Shown: piece after piece, positions 36,401 to 47,745 of the stretch
How the letters are laid out: each line of letters starts with the position of its first letter
How positions within the stretch are numbered: the first letter of the stretch is position 1
NCBI RefSeq assembly: GCF_947623445.1
Contig: NC_135244.1
Coordinates: 3,906,001 to 3,970,000 of the forward strand
Source: Clavelina lepadiformis
Taxonomy: Eukaryota; Chordata; Ascidiacea; Aplousobranchia; Clavelinidae
DNA: 64,000 bases
Direction: 5' to 3'
Program-made: the position numbers and the translations under genes
The notes under the pieces: generated by a model
What the model saw: the letters and a program-made list of their open reading frames with translations, nothing else
Told to the model about the DNA's origin: nothing
Databases searched by the model: none

Positions 36401-36768
36401 AGTAACCAGGAAACCGGTAACAACCAGTTTCACGTTGGTCGCCAGATGTTTGTTGTTGCATTTTATGATAAATCAAGGCAAGTTTGTTGCATATTCCGTA
36501 ATAAATTTACCTTTGTACTTGTTTATAATTACACTAATTACTGCAATATATGAAAAACCGTCACGTTCATTATGTTATTATTCGTGCACGTAGGCGTTAA
36601 AATAACATGTCAGTGCTTTAATTTGAAAATTGTACCTAGAGAAAAAAGTATTAGCCTACAACATACCGTCGTTTGTCAGCCGTAAATAAAAGACTAAATA
36701 AATAAATGACAAAGCAGTTACGAGCAGCTTTTGAATATAAGCCGCGCAACACGGGTTGCTCTTAAATA

Positions 36769-36880
36769 ATGTTGTATCCTAAAACATACTGTGTAGCCGT
36801 TGTCATTATTTTAGCGTTTGGTGGCGCTGCAGCTCTAATTTTGGCCTTTACTCTCCACAGCATAAGCTGCTGCTTGCAAG
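36769..36880 (+). pseudogene. claudin exon-3 relic, copy 3
   Basis: The frame reads YCVAVVIILAFGGAAALILA, then HSISCC, close to YCVYLAFGGAASLVLAGIFYG..SSC in claudin gene 2. It is open for a short stretch but lacks the preceding loop and other exons. The upstream 90 bases match those before the relics at 28.8 and 41.0 kb, so all three descend from one dead copy. Confidence 0.7.
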
Positions 36881-37169
36881 CATTGCGATTTAAGCAACTT
36901 GGAAAAATATATAACATAGAGGCAATAAGCATCACAAGCACATATAGGGTTGACCATATGAGCCTAATGCAATAAGGAAAAAAGTGAGGTGGCCACAAAT
37001 GAAATAAAATTTTCTTCATTCTTGTATACGGCAATGTGTCGGATATTAAAAGATCAAACTTTCGGGAAAATGTAATGACGCGTCAGTTAACGGTTCTGAT
37101 AATTCTGTATATAGTTTTTATATGTATAAACAGATATCGATTACAAAATCAATTATACGAACTACTCTC

Positions 37170-37590
37170 CACAGTGCAACCAGTGCAACACAGTGCAACA
37201 CCAAAGCGCACCAGTGCAACCAGTGCAACACAGTGCAACACAGTGCAACACAGTGCAACACAGTGCAACACAGTGCAACACAGTGCAACACAGTGCAACA
37301 CAGTGCAACACAGTGCAACACAGTGCAACACAGTGCAACACAGTGCAACACAGTGCAACACAGTGCAACACAGTGCAACACAGTGCAACACAGTGCAACA
37401 CAGTGCAACACAGTGCAACACAGTGCAACACAGTGCAACACAGTGCAACACAGTGCAACACAGTGCAACACAGTGCAACACAGTGCAACACAGTGCAACA
37501 CAGTGCAACACAGTGCAACACAGTGCAACACAGTGCAACACAGTGCAACACAGTGCAACACAGTGCAGCACAGTGCAACCTACAGGTTGC
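37170..37590. repeat. 10-bp minisatellite (CAGTGCAACA)n
   Basis: 34 perfect, uninterrupted units cover 37221-37560, with variant units on both sides and an inverted end (CAGTGCAACC TACA GGTTGCACTG) at 37571-37594. The homogeneity implies recent expansion; true copy number may differ from the assembly. Because 10 is not a multiple of 3 and the unit lacks stops, every frame is open on both strands with a 10-residue period. These frames are artefacts. It replaces the stretch that in unit 1 holds the orphan BPI exon 2. Confidence 0.97.
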
Positions 37591-38221
37591 ACTGTTAAAA
37601 AACAAACTTTTAGTTAAAATAGCAACAAACGTTTCTGACAAAAATTACGTCGTATAATAGAACTTCGAATCAAAGTTTCAGATTGTCAATTTTCGAATAT
37701 GGAGGTTAACCGGATTACGTTTGTGATACGAATGATTAGCGGTTGCTGATGCTTCAAAACCACAGCGTTGGCCGGCGGGGATCATCAATGTTGTTGTCAT
37801 TACAGTTGGTTATATATATATACTGTAGTGGCGTGAAGAAAGCAAAACGCTTACGTGCCACATGAGCGTCATCCCGAAACTGATTTATACTTTATCAATA
37901 TCACACTCACCACTAAGAAACCTTAATCTGATTAGACTACTGGTTAATTGAAGATGTGTTCATGCAAGGTTTTCATTTGTTTTATTGATTTTTTTCGACT
38001 GACGGTGACAAATCTATGTGATGTGACAAAACTGTTTGAGAATGTTGAAATTACATTAGCATAAAACATTATTTGAACGCAGTCTTTGTATCTTTCTTTA
38101 TTCACATTTTCAATTCAATAAACCTAATATACAGTATGAATGTGAAATCTTGACGTTCAACGCAACATGCAGTTTTAGTTGACCCTTTGAAGTTGTTTTC
38201 TGGATCTACGCATCACATTGG

Positions 38222-38270
38222 AAACATGAAACCGATCATGTCTTCACAGGTAGAGGTCGACTATATAAGG
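38222..38270 (+). promoter_or_regulatory. conserved proximal promoter with TATA box, secreted-peptide candidate S2
   Basis: CTATATAAGG at 38261-38270, with AAACATGAAACCGATCATG upstream. A probable 5'UTR mini-intron runs from GATG|GTAAACG (about 38380) to TTTTTACAG (about 38413). Confidence 0.6.
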
Positions 38271-38481
38271 AGAAAGATTGCGTCATCTGAGCCAGAAGCA
38301 ATGAGATTTTCCGAGAATGCCATTTTTCAGTAAAAAAAACAACTTAAAAGACAATTCCCTTGTGATAACCCCAAAGATGGTAAACGAAAGTGAAATTATA
38401 AAGTGTTTTTACAGATTGATTGATCAAAAATTTAGGTTACTGCTATACTGAAGTTTGTCATTAATAAATCCTTTCATTAAG

Positions 38482-39037
38482 ATGTACTTGAAGAAAAGTT
38501 ACCTTCTTGTGGTTTTGTTGGTTCTCATAAGCGCTACAACGATCACTGGCTGCTTATTTATGCCCCAAAATCAAATTGGCGAACGTGAGTATGTTTGTGT
38601 TTTACTTTTAAGCATTTTATTTCGAATTATTTTATGTTAAAGTATTGTTTCCTTTTGTTTATAACCTTCACTTTCTGATGCATTGGCTCTTTCCACCTTT
38701 TTCACCTTAGGCGCTATTTTGGTCTCCTTAATTTTATTTCTTTTCTTATTTTTCTTAAAAATTAATTTGAATGCTTTTTATCTTTCTCAATTTTCCACAC
38801 AATGCGTTAATTGCTTCATACGTACTTAAGTTTTCTCCTTCATCACAAATGTATATTGATATTTATTCTTACACAGGTAAAGAGTCGACGGTCACACCCC
38901 AATCAGAAACCGTCCGGTCAGAGCCGCAAGATGTCGATCCAAAAACTTCCACCGGAAGTACGAGCCCGGTTGAAGCGGACTGCCATTCGCCGCTGTTACA
39001 ACGACCGCGAAACGTGCAACGACATGCTTGCTTATAG
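38482..39037 (+). CDS. putative short secreted peptide S2, duplicate of S1
   Basis: Exon 1 (38482-38584) is the BPI-type signal exon (MYLKKSYLLVVLLVLIS..., then PQNQIGE). Exon 2 starts at 38877 after TTCTTACACAG and, in phase, ends at TAG 39037, giving 87 aa with a Ser/Thr/Pro/Glu-rich middle and the end QRHACL. The alternative frame of exon 2, open to 39101 in this copy, contains RRCYNDRETC and a third Cys and looks more protein-like, but it does not join exon 1 in phase. See S1 for the substitution argument against strong coding constraint. No known homologue recognised. Confidence 0.45.
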
Positions 39038-39109
39038 TACATTCTTTCATGTCTCATGTCCACTACTTATGTTTGACGCCAACGTGTGTACATACGCATA
39101 ATGAAGATG

Positions 39110-40960
39110 AAGATTTGCTATTTTTTGATGCTAGTGCTCGGCAATTTCTGTTTTGAGAGGACAGCAAGTGAATCAAAAACTTCAAATGAATTAAATAAAA
39201 TGTTTATAGTTTAACTTTTTTTATTGTGGAAACTGTCTTATATGCATGGGAAATGGAAAAAACTCCGTATTAACTACAGCTAGTCCTAAGTGAAATACGA
39301 AATAAGTTACTTGTTTTTGTTTAATAAAATTGTTCATCGAGGCTTATGAACAAGGGTGGCTAAAATCAAGAGGAATACAGAATTCCAATATTTCTTATCT
39401 CCTGTAAAGAGATAAATCGATTTTGTGAGGACGAAAGGTTTTGACTACAACGTTTGAGAAAACACAAGCCGAAACAGAACACGTATGACGTCATGAAAAA
39501 ACAAATACAGAAGGTTAAATGTTAGCAACACGTTTTGCCTTTATATACAATGAGTTTTTACTCGTTCATAATATCCGTTCTTGGCATACGAATGCACTTA
39601 GGTGGATGCGTGAAATACAATAACAAACTATATTATGAGTTGTTTGTCACGTTTGTTACAGCGCATTATAATAACTTCTTAAAATGTTGTTTGCTTTGGT
39701 TGTGTATTATAGCTTGAATTTATTTGAGTTTACATAATATAATTTACTGTAAATTGAATTAGAATTCTTTGATTGTAAGTTATTTGTTTTGTAATGAACT
39801 CACCACAAGCTTGTAAAATGCAATATAACTGCAGGTTGTAAATACATGATTTTATTGAACTAATTAGATTCGGACATGCTTCGGCTTTTGACAGAGCAAT
39901 GTTTAAAAAGGTTTTTAAACTTATGAACCGTATAAAGCTATTTTATATTTAACTATTTATTAAAATTAAAAACACAAACTATCATTAAAATTATTAAATT
40001 AAAATTATGCGTATTACCAAAAAGAAAAGTAAGGTTAATGAATTTGTATAAATTCGAATGAGTTTATTGAAACTTATGCATGAAATCGTTTGTAATTGAT
40101 TTAAATCTTGACTCTTACATAAGTTAACAAGTGATTAAACAGATAACTCTCTTGAATTGCGAATTAAAATCTATAAATAAGCGATCAGGAAATCAACTTT
40201 ACGTCTGTCATGATGAATGTAACTTACACGGAGCGCAAAATGTAACAGTCTTAAATGTTTCTTCTTAACTTATCGGGAAAACTTACAATTCCTCATAAAC
40301 CAATAACATTCTCGATTTGTATTTTGGAGGTCTCTTATATAATTGTTATACACTTAAAATTGACTTATTGTATTCGATAAATAGTTAGTTGTATATTAGT
40401 CGTCGATGCTGTAATATTGCTAACATAAACATTTCAGACATAAAGAGCAAAAACTGTTGCGGCTCATAATGCATCTGCATTCTTTACTGACTTTCAAACG
40501 TGAAACCAACTAATGGGAAACCCCAACCTTCAAAAGAGAAGAAAGAAAAAAGCAACCTCGTCCGTTAGTTGACACTGTTGACAGTTTGTGATAACTCAAG
40601 GAGAGTTTAACACTGGTTTGAACTGCCTTCATTACTGTTAAAATGATTGAAATGATTAAAACGTTTCTTTGACACAAAAAATTTCAGCCTGTCTATTCGT
40701 TTTCAGCTTTTGCTGAAAACTGCAATAAATCAGAAAAGCACGTTTTATATTTCATCATTCGAGCTCATTTGCGTTGAAATACCACATCAACGTTTCTTCC
40801 ATTTATGAAATGTATGCAAAGAGAAAGAAACTTAACCTAACTCAGCCTAATTTAGCCTGCACTTGTTTATCAGCCGCACAAAAAGCCTAAAACAAACAGA
40901 TATGGGTTGCCCTTGACCTTGAGTATAAGCTATGCAATACATTAAAGGTGCTTGCAGTGA
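39110..40960. other. intergenic DNA of unit 2
   Basis: AT-rich. The first 500 bases (39110-39590) have no counterpart in unit 1, where the sequence jumps directly from about 27440 to the part matching 39590. Nothing coding was recognised. Confidence 0.4.
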
Positions 40961-41004
40961 AACAGTGCTGCATTCTGGCAAATGTCGTGTGGTTGTTGTG
41001 AGTA

Positions 41005-41090
41005 TATAGCGCTTGGTGGCGCTACAGGTCTAATTCCAAACGTAACTTAGATTTCTATGGCATGAGCAGCTGCTATTCACAACATTTAAA
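41005..41090 (+). pseudogene. claudin exon-3 relic, copy 2
   Basis: Unit 2 counterpart of the relic at 28838: GCGCTTGGTGGCGCTACAGG..., then AGCAGCTGCTATTCACAAC. It is frame-broken and lacks other exons. Confidence 0.7.
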
Positions 41091-41099
41091 TTAAAAAAA

Positions 41100-43145
41100 A
41101 GACGATGCAATACGTAGCACAAGAACTAATGTATTTACATTGCAAGCACACTCACTTATGCCCTTACAAACCCAACCCAAGAAGAGCACACATGAGGTGA
41201 TCACAGATGGAAGAAACCTTCAGACTCACCATAATGGCGCAACAGTTAATTAGTAATTTGTAATGGTTTATTAACCTGTAATAAAATAAACCTACATATC
41301 TATTATAAGATCAACACTAAACTGCAATTTTTTAGATGTAATTTTCTATTCCTGAAGTTTTTAAAGAAATCAAATGCCGTAATATAATATTCCGTGTTAT
41401 ACATATTGATTAAGACTTAACTTAATACGTTTATCAGAGTGACTATTTAACCGTAAGTAGGTCACGCAGCCTGTAGTTAAGCATAGGCGGTTAAGTCAGG
41501 AGAATGAGTATGAAAAAAGTCTATTTAGGCTATTTAGGATTTAGTTGAAGTTAGATTTGGATTAGAGGAAAAATTTAAGTTAGGTTTAGGTTATAATGTT
41601 GTAACATTTAAGTTAGGTAAAAAAACATAAAAACAACTTTAGTAACAGCCTGTATTTAAATGCTGTATAGTGTATACGCATCTGGTTTGCATTATATGAC
41701 ATCATAACCAAGAGGTTTGTAGGCGCGATAAATTTCTTCTACGTGACATATAGCACAGGAGGGCATTTGCTTAATATAGATAAGCGGTTTTGGTGTTCTA
41801 TTTCTGTTCTTCTAATTCGACTTCTCGCATATTCGATTTTCCTCTGGGCATTCTGCAAATAAATGCTCAATTTGTCAAACTTTAATTCAAAGTTGTTTTG
41901 AGATATATACCGAAAACTAATAGAACATAGTTTATCATAAATATACCAATTCTCTGTTATAGTTGTGCAGCACGTCTATTGTAAATCTGTATATGTCCAT
42001 TAAATATTAATTTAAGTTACACAAAAAAAGTATAAAATACTGCTTTTTTGATTGGTTCCCATATTACTGCAAAGTTTTATCTACAAATTTTTCTCTTATT
42101 CATTCAATTTTTTAAGGTTTGACTTTGTAAACCGCTAGCTATAAGTTTAAGAGGCAACAAATTTCGAAAACTAAACTGCTAATATTCTGCTGTAGATACA
42201 CAGAAGAAGAAATTTTAAAAGACGGTTTTGGTCCCTTAAACTCTAAAAACACTGGCGTCAGTCATAAAAATTATATACATGCTTCAATCACGAACACAAA
42301 TGTAGTTTTAACAAATAAAAGTTGTGGCTGATAATTCTTTTATAATTTAGTTGAAAAATATAATAGTTAATGTTTGGTGGTAATTGTGTTGCCCTTTAGA
42401 GGAGACATTTTTTAAATGACGCTTGAATACGGCACGTAGACATTTTAGTTTCCGCACGCAACTGACCGATTATTATGACGAAAACATTAATGATTCGTGA
42501 CCAAAAGCTGTCGTTGTTTGCCGCTATATCCGAAGATTGACAAGTTATTTCAAGTTCTAATATTTACAAGAAACTTTCAATGTAAAATTATGTTTCTATG
42601 TTTATCAAGTTTATTAAAAGTGTGTCGACAAAAACGTTTAAATAATAAAGTGCGATACATGATAACAATCAAAAGCTAACGATAATAACATATGGAATAT
42701 GAAAATGTAAATATTAGCTAAATGCCATTACCATTTCAGCAATATTGCAATGAAGTTGCAGACACTTGGCATATAGCCTGAATATTGGCTGTATGGTGAC
42801 GGATAAACTTGTAGCAAGTTCATTTGGCTTCCGGCTGGAAAACTTATGTGGTCAAAATATAGTTTACAAAGTTACCTATACTGTACAAGGTTGTTGTTAT
42901 TGCCCGATTTTAAAACTGCTAGCAAACGCTGAACTTTCGATCATCGCAGCAACCGATTTTGCCAAAAAAGTTCCCGAGCAGATGAATGTATTTATAGATG
43001 AGCTGCTATTTCGTAAAGGAATGTTTCTACATTTTATTTTGACAGTGATTGGAATGGAAAACTCGCTTGCGGCGTCAAGAGTTTTCCTTAATTTTGAGGT
43101 TTCTGTTGACAGGTTTGAACGGTTTTTCTGGATCTATGCATTACT
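41100..43145. other. intergenic DNA of unit 2 upstream of BPI gene P3
   Basis: Matches 28930-31570 of unit 1 without the nested MITEs. The open frame 42766-43158 covers the P3 promoter region and is not preserved in unit 1, so it is not called as a gene. Confidence 0.4.
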
Positions 43146-43150
43146 TCAGA

Positions 43151-43200
43151 AAACATGAAACCACTTATGACATCAAAGTCAGCTGACGACTATATAAGGA
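43151..43200 (+). promoter_or_regulatory. conserved proximal promoter with TATA box, BPI gene P3
   Basis: TATATAAGGA at 43191-43200, preceded by AAACATGAAACCACTTATGAC. The 5'UTR mini-intron is probably ACC|GTTAAAAT (about 43312) to TTTTTTACAG (about 43370). Confidence 0.7.
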
Positions 43201-43423
43201 GAAAAATTGCGCTCTCTGAACCAGAAGTGAACTGTTTCTCAAAGAATGAGAAGCAACTTCTCAAAGAAAATTTCAAAACACTGATCGGTTGAGAATTTTG
43301 CTTTGGAGACCGTTAAAATTGCAATTTGTGTAAAAATTAATCGGTTTTCTAAAGTGTGTTTTTTACAGATTAATTATTCAGGTAAATACTGTTACAGACA
43401 TTTGTCAATTTTAAACTCTTAAA

Positions 43424-44930
43424 ATGAACTTGAAGAAACTTCATCCTTTTGTTGCTTTGTTGGTTCTCATAAGCGCTACAGCGACCACTGGATGTTTAAC
43501 TGTGCCCCAAAATGAACTTGACGAACGTGAGTGCTTTTGCAAAGAAACTATATCCATAAAATATTAGGTTTTATAAATCATATAACACGATTCACGTTTT
43601 TTGTGAGCAGTCGCAAGCATTGGAGCAAACTTTTTGAAGGGCTACTTGGCGCAGTTGTCGATTCCAAGGCAGAAAGGAAGCAATTACGAAGCATGGAAGT
43701 AAGTTTCTGAAGTCAAAAACAACTTGTTTTGAACTTTACAACAGACTGAAACATTATCAGGAAATATAACATAACATTATTGTTTTGCAAGTGATTGTTT
43801 GACTCATTTTTTGCATATTTTCTATTTGCATTTTAGCATTAAGCTGGAAAGTTTCAACTTGGGGGCAATCAGTATTAAACAGCCAAAGAGATGTCAGTTC
43901 AGAATTTGCATTAAAGGCGCATATCTTCGAGCAAGAGCTGACTGGAAAGCTTGGAAAAAGATTTGGTAAATATTTTTAGAGACAAATAACACTTGCATCA
44001 AAAAGCACGAAAATACGAAGCGAAATATTTGACCTGTTTGGTTCTTAACAGAATTTCCGTACAAACCCTTTCTTCTTAAAACTCGATCCTCTATAGGTTC
44101 TTTACCTTGCGTAAATCAGGGAGCCTTCGTGCTTCTGGGAGCAACATTGACCTTTGCCTAACAATAGAACTTGGAACAAGAAATGGCCGCCCTTATGTGA
44201 GTTAGGATACAATGTGATTTTGGTTATACGCTATAGTGTACATTATGCAAAATCTTGAGTATAAAAGACTATATCCTATATGTCTTTATTGATCAGAATA
44301 GCAAAATGTGTTAATTGGTTTTCTAGTTTTCATATGTGCCAAAAAGCTGCTACGCCAACATTGGTAAATTTGACGCCAAAGTTTACAACACTTCGCTCAA
44401 ATGGATAGTCAATCTCATCATTAATCTCTTCGAAAAAAGGATCAGAGATAAAATAGAAGACAGAGTGAGTAAAATCTAAAACAAAATTTCAATTACAAAA
44501 ATCTACTGGTTTTACTTTTAAGTTATTTTAAGTAGTTTTCTGTTTTACGTTACACAATTTTTACCAACTTGCAAACGTCGTTTTTAGATTTGCCCAGCTG
44601 TGGAATCGGCAATGACTAAAAATGTGGCCAAGCTCAACCAACAGCTTTTGGGTAAGAACGTCATTTACAGCACTAGTAATCTTGCAAACATGTTTTGTTA
44701 TCAAGTTTTTAAAACTGTTGTTGCATAGGAACAGCAAGACGATTGTTTAGCAAACCAACTTCCAAGCAAATAAATTATTAATTTATATAATGATTTTTGA
44801 TTAAAGGTATTTGGTAAAACGATGCCAAAATTCTGTTTATTGTTTAAACCAACGTCATTGCTGATGCAATTGGTGTATTAGTCATAAAATCTGATTTCTA
44901 TTTACAGCAAACCTTCACCTCCGTGGATAA
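43424..44930 (+). CDS. secreted single-domain BPI/LBP-fold protein, + class, gene P3
   Basis: Seven exons: 43424-43526, 43611-43698, 43837-43965, 44097-44196, 44327-44464, 44588-44651 and 44908-44930, with exon lengths identical to P1 and P2; 214 aa. Signal peptide MNLKKLHPFVALLVLIS.., then LTVPQNELDE. Differences from P2 are few and mostly conservative: at the exon 3/4 junction P3 has KKIW for KKIL; exon 4 has SGSLRASGSNIDLC; exon 5 has KWIVNLIINLFEKRI. Both structural cysteines are kept. No stop, frameshift or lost splice site. Tandem duplicate of P2 with the same promoter, so co-expression is likely. The role is inferred from the BPI family. Confidence 0.87.
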
Positions 44931-46220
44931 AGGTCTAAATGATCACAAATACAACTTTTGAAGACAGAAATTTGCTGTTTTGTTTGTTCGCTTGTTGTTT
45001 ATAAATTTTGTTTAAGTTTTGCTGCTTGATTTAGACGTACATAAAATACTCCGCGTTTTATTCTACGACGCCAATCTATAATACAAATTGCGGTGTATAT
45101 CAAACATAGCTGAATTTGTTTACTACTGTAGTTAAACAGATTGAGTTACATTGAGATCAATGTCTTTTAAATGACCTTACGATGAAGATCATTATATTTA
45201 AACTGATTCTGAACAAATTTACCAATCGTAGGCTGGCGCCAGAGCTTAAGGTTTTTGCAAAAGTTTTAGGTAAACCTTAAGAGAGAGTATAAACAACAAA
45301 AAACTAACAACCAATCAAACATAGAAATATATTGTCGTTTCATTTTAAGCATTTTTATGAAAAAATAAAACAGATTTAAAAATAGATTTTATTTGTGTTC
45401 TATGCTGTAGTTTTTACGTGCAACTTTTCAGTGATCTTATCTCGTGTTGAGCAACTTTAAAACAATTTATAGCAGTTCAGTTCGTAAAGAAATTCCTATC
45501 AAAGTAAGGATACAGAACAAACGTTTAACTAATAATATTTCATGTTGTAACTCGCAATGGAAGAGGAAAACGCCGTAACTATATAAGCTACACCCGTTTT
45601 GTACATTTTATGTTCTGCAACTTCTTTAAAATAAGACCTCAATAAAACGTTTTGCTTTTATAGGCTTATATAAATAGCAAGAATTGATATCTTTTATTGT
45701 TTTTAACTGAACCAATGAGGCAAATAAAATATTTTGTCAACCTAATTTTGCGTTAAAAGACCCCAACCAAATGTAGCAAAAATGTCATTTAAAACACGAA
45801 ATTTCCTTAAGAACGGGTTTTAGTTCCAGAGCAATTTACCAACAATTAAATTCTCTTGCGCAGAGCATAAAAGCAATGTCACAATAATCTAAACGCCTAA
45901 TTAAATCATGAGTGGCTAACAGTTGTAAGTAGTCAATAAGTATTACATAGTTAGTTCACATTATGACAAAATTTATATACTTTTTATTTTTGGTATAAGC
46001 ATGTTCACATTTATTCAGGTTTACTTTCCAGCAACATCATTACTTTTTAATTAAACTGACATGAAGAATAGCTTGGTAATTTCCTTACACCAAGTGTTGT
46101 CGAAATTTGACCTTACTGCAACGCGTGTTGTCAAAATAAAATGTCTATGAGTCATGTCACATATTTCATATGCACACCGTCACATTGTATAAAATCTAAA
46201 AGTATTATTTTAACCGACAA
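44931..46220. other. 3' flank of P3 and intergenic DNA
   Basis: The unit 2 match ends near 45300. AACTATATAAGC at about 45578 looks like a TATA box and may be the promoter relic of the pseudogene that follows. Nothing coding was recognised. Confidence 0.4.
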
Positions 46221-46221
46221 C

Positions 46222-47015
46222 CTAGGACAAAGTCTGACTGCAAAGTTTGGAAAAAGATCTTCTAAGTGATTTCTCTTGTTAGTTAAACGATATTTATAAC
46301 ACAGTATAGATTATAGAACAAGAATTTAATGCTAAATTTTGATTGATGAACTCCGTTTTTAAAGGATTTTTTGTACAATCGTTTTCTGCTGGACTCCGTT
46401 TAATATTTCAAATTTTCATCTTTTGTAAATCAGGAAGCCTTTGGGCTTCAGGCAGCAAAATCAACTTTTGCCTTACGCAAAGACTTGGAACAAAGAGCGG
46501 TCGTCTTTATGTGAGTTAAAACTTAGTTTAATTGTGATTATTATTTACAATATATAGCGCACAGTTGAGCATATCTGTAAGTCGAAAACACTACACGTTG
46601 TTTCAAGCGTTGTACGATACGACATCTTAAATGGGTGCAAGAGTAAATAGTGTTAATGGAATTTTTATACGGTTTTCATACATACTAAAAAGCTGCATTG
46701 CCAACACCGGTAAATATGACGATAAAATTTACAACACTTTATTTATTCACTTTATGGATAATCAACTTCGTTAAAAACCTCTTCGAAAACAGGATTTGAA
46801 ACAAAATAGAAGACAGAGTGAGTTAAACAAGATTTGAATTATAAAAGTTTACATGCTTCTGTTTTAATTTTTGGTGTTGCTTAGATACGTATAACCTTTC
46901 TGTTATATGGAATTTATCTTAATTTCAATATTTTGTTTTTACATTTGTCCGGCTGCGGAATCCGCACTGACTAAAAACGTGGCAAAGCTCAACCAGAAAC
47001 TTGTGGGAAGGAACA
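46222..47015 (+). pseudogene. BPI-fold pseudogene, + class (exons 3-6 relics)
   Basis: Remnants lie in gene order: exon 3 tail at 46225-46265 (CTGACTGCAAAGTTTGGAAAAAGAT), exon 4 at 46421-46512 (TCAGGAAGCCTTTGGGCTTCA.. to CTTTAT|GTGAG), exon 5 at 46675-46820 and exon 6 at 46946-47012. Compared with P2/P3, exon 5 carries an inserted TTTATTCAC-type duplication and a TGA in the helix, and exons 1, 2 and 7 are not found. It is clearly dead. It derives from the same family as P1-P3 and is more diverged than they are from each other. Confidence 0.8.
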
Positions 47016-47740
47016 TTATTTTATAGCGAGAACATATTTTTTTCCAAAGCATTTTAACGTCACCAAGTCCTTCAAAACTGTTACAATAGAAAGACTTTCA
47101 TATCCATGCTGTAGAAAACCTACTTCATATCAGCATATATATGTAAAGTAATCTGTGATAAACGGTATTTGGTAATACAAAACCATATTTCTTAATTAAA
47201 GCAACGTCATTGTTGATGTGAACCATGACGATGACGTAACTATAAAATCTGCATTGCACTGAAAAGATTAATATTTAAAAATATCTTTATGGTCTCAATT
47301 GACCAGAGCTGAGTATAAATATTCACAAAGTCGACAACAATTTAAATGCTTTACGCGATGTTTGGTGTCTTTTTTTTTGCACATCCGCAAACGCATTTTT
47401 TTCTGAATTTTTCTTTAAAACACAAAATGAGGCGTAGATTTTGTTTTCGATCAGCCTAAAAACTTAGTCAGTTCTTTTTCATGTCATTTCTGAGCTATCC
47501 TAGAAATTTCATCAAAATTGAATAATAATTTTTGGGTGATGCTGCTGCTAGGAGACAAACAATACAATTGAAAACACTTCTTTTCATGAAAGCAATAAAC
47601 AGGTTTATTTACAAACAAACACAACAGTATGAATACAACATATAAAATGGTGTAATGGAGTAAAAGCTTTTCTATAACACACAGAAAAAGGACATATGTG
47701 AGGTCTGAGAAATATCAGAATATCTTCAGTGTAGTTTGAT
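47016..47740. other. intergenic DNA, no gene recognised
   Basis: AT-rich, between the pseudogene on + and the 3' end of gene M2 on -. Nothing recognised. Confidence 0.4.
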
Positions 47741-47745
47741 TATCC

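Larger units (their letters stand above)
33776..45300 (+). repeat. tandem segmental duplication, unit 2 (about 11.5 kb)
   Basis: Second copy of the unit that starts at 24475. Compared with unit 1 it has additional sequence at about 35000-35900 (M1-type promoter flank) and 36400-37000 (an extra claudin relic), plus the minisatellite at 37.2 kb. It lacks the nested MITEs. Confidence 0.85.

Noticed and set aside
37170-37590. CRISPR-like array
   Set aside because: Units are contiguous 10-mers without spacers, in a eukaryotic genome.
37036-37657. Overlapping long open frames on both strands (147-193 codons)
   Set aside because: They are the stop-free 10-bp minisatellite read in different frames; no initiation context, splicing or homology supports them.
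42766-43158. 130-codon frame on + upstream of P3
   Set aside because: It spans the proximal promoter and is not kept open at the matching place in unit 1.
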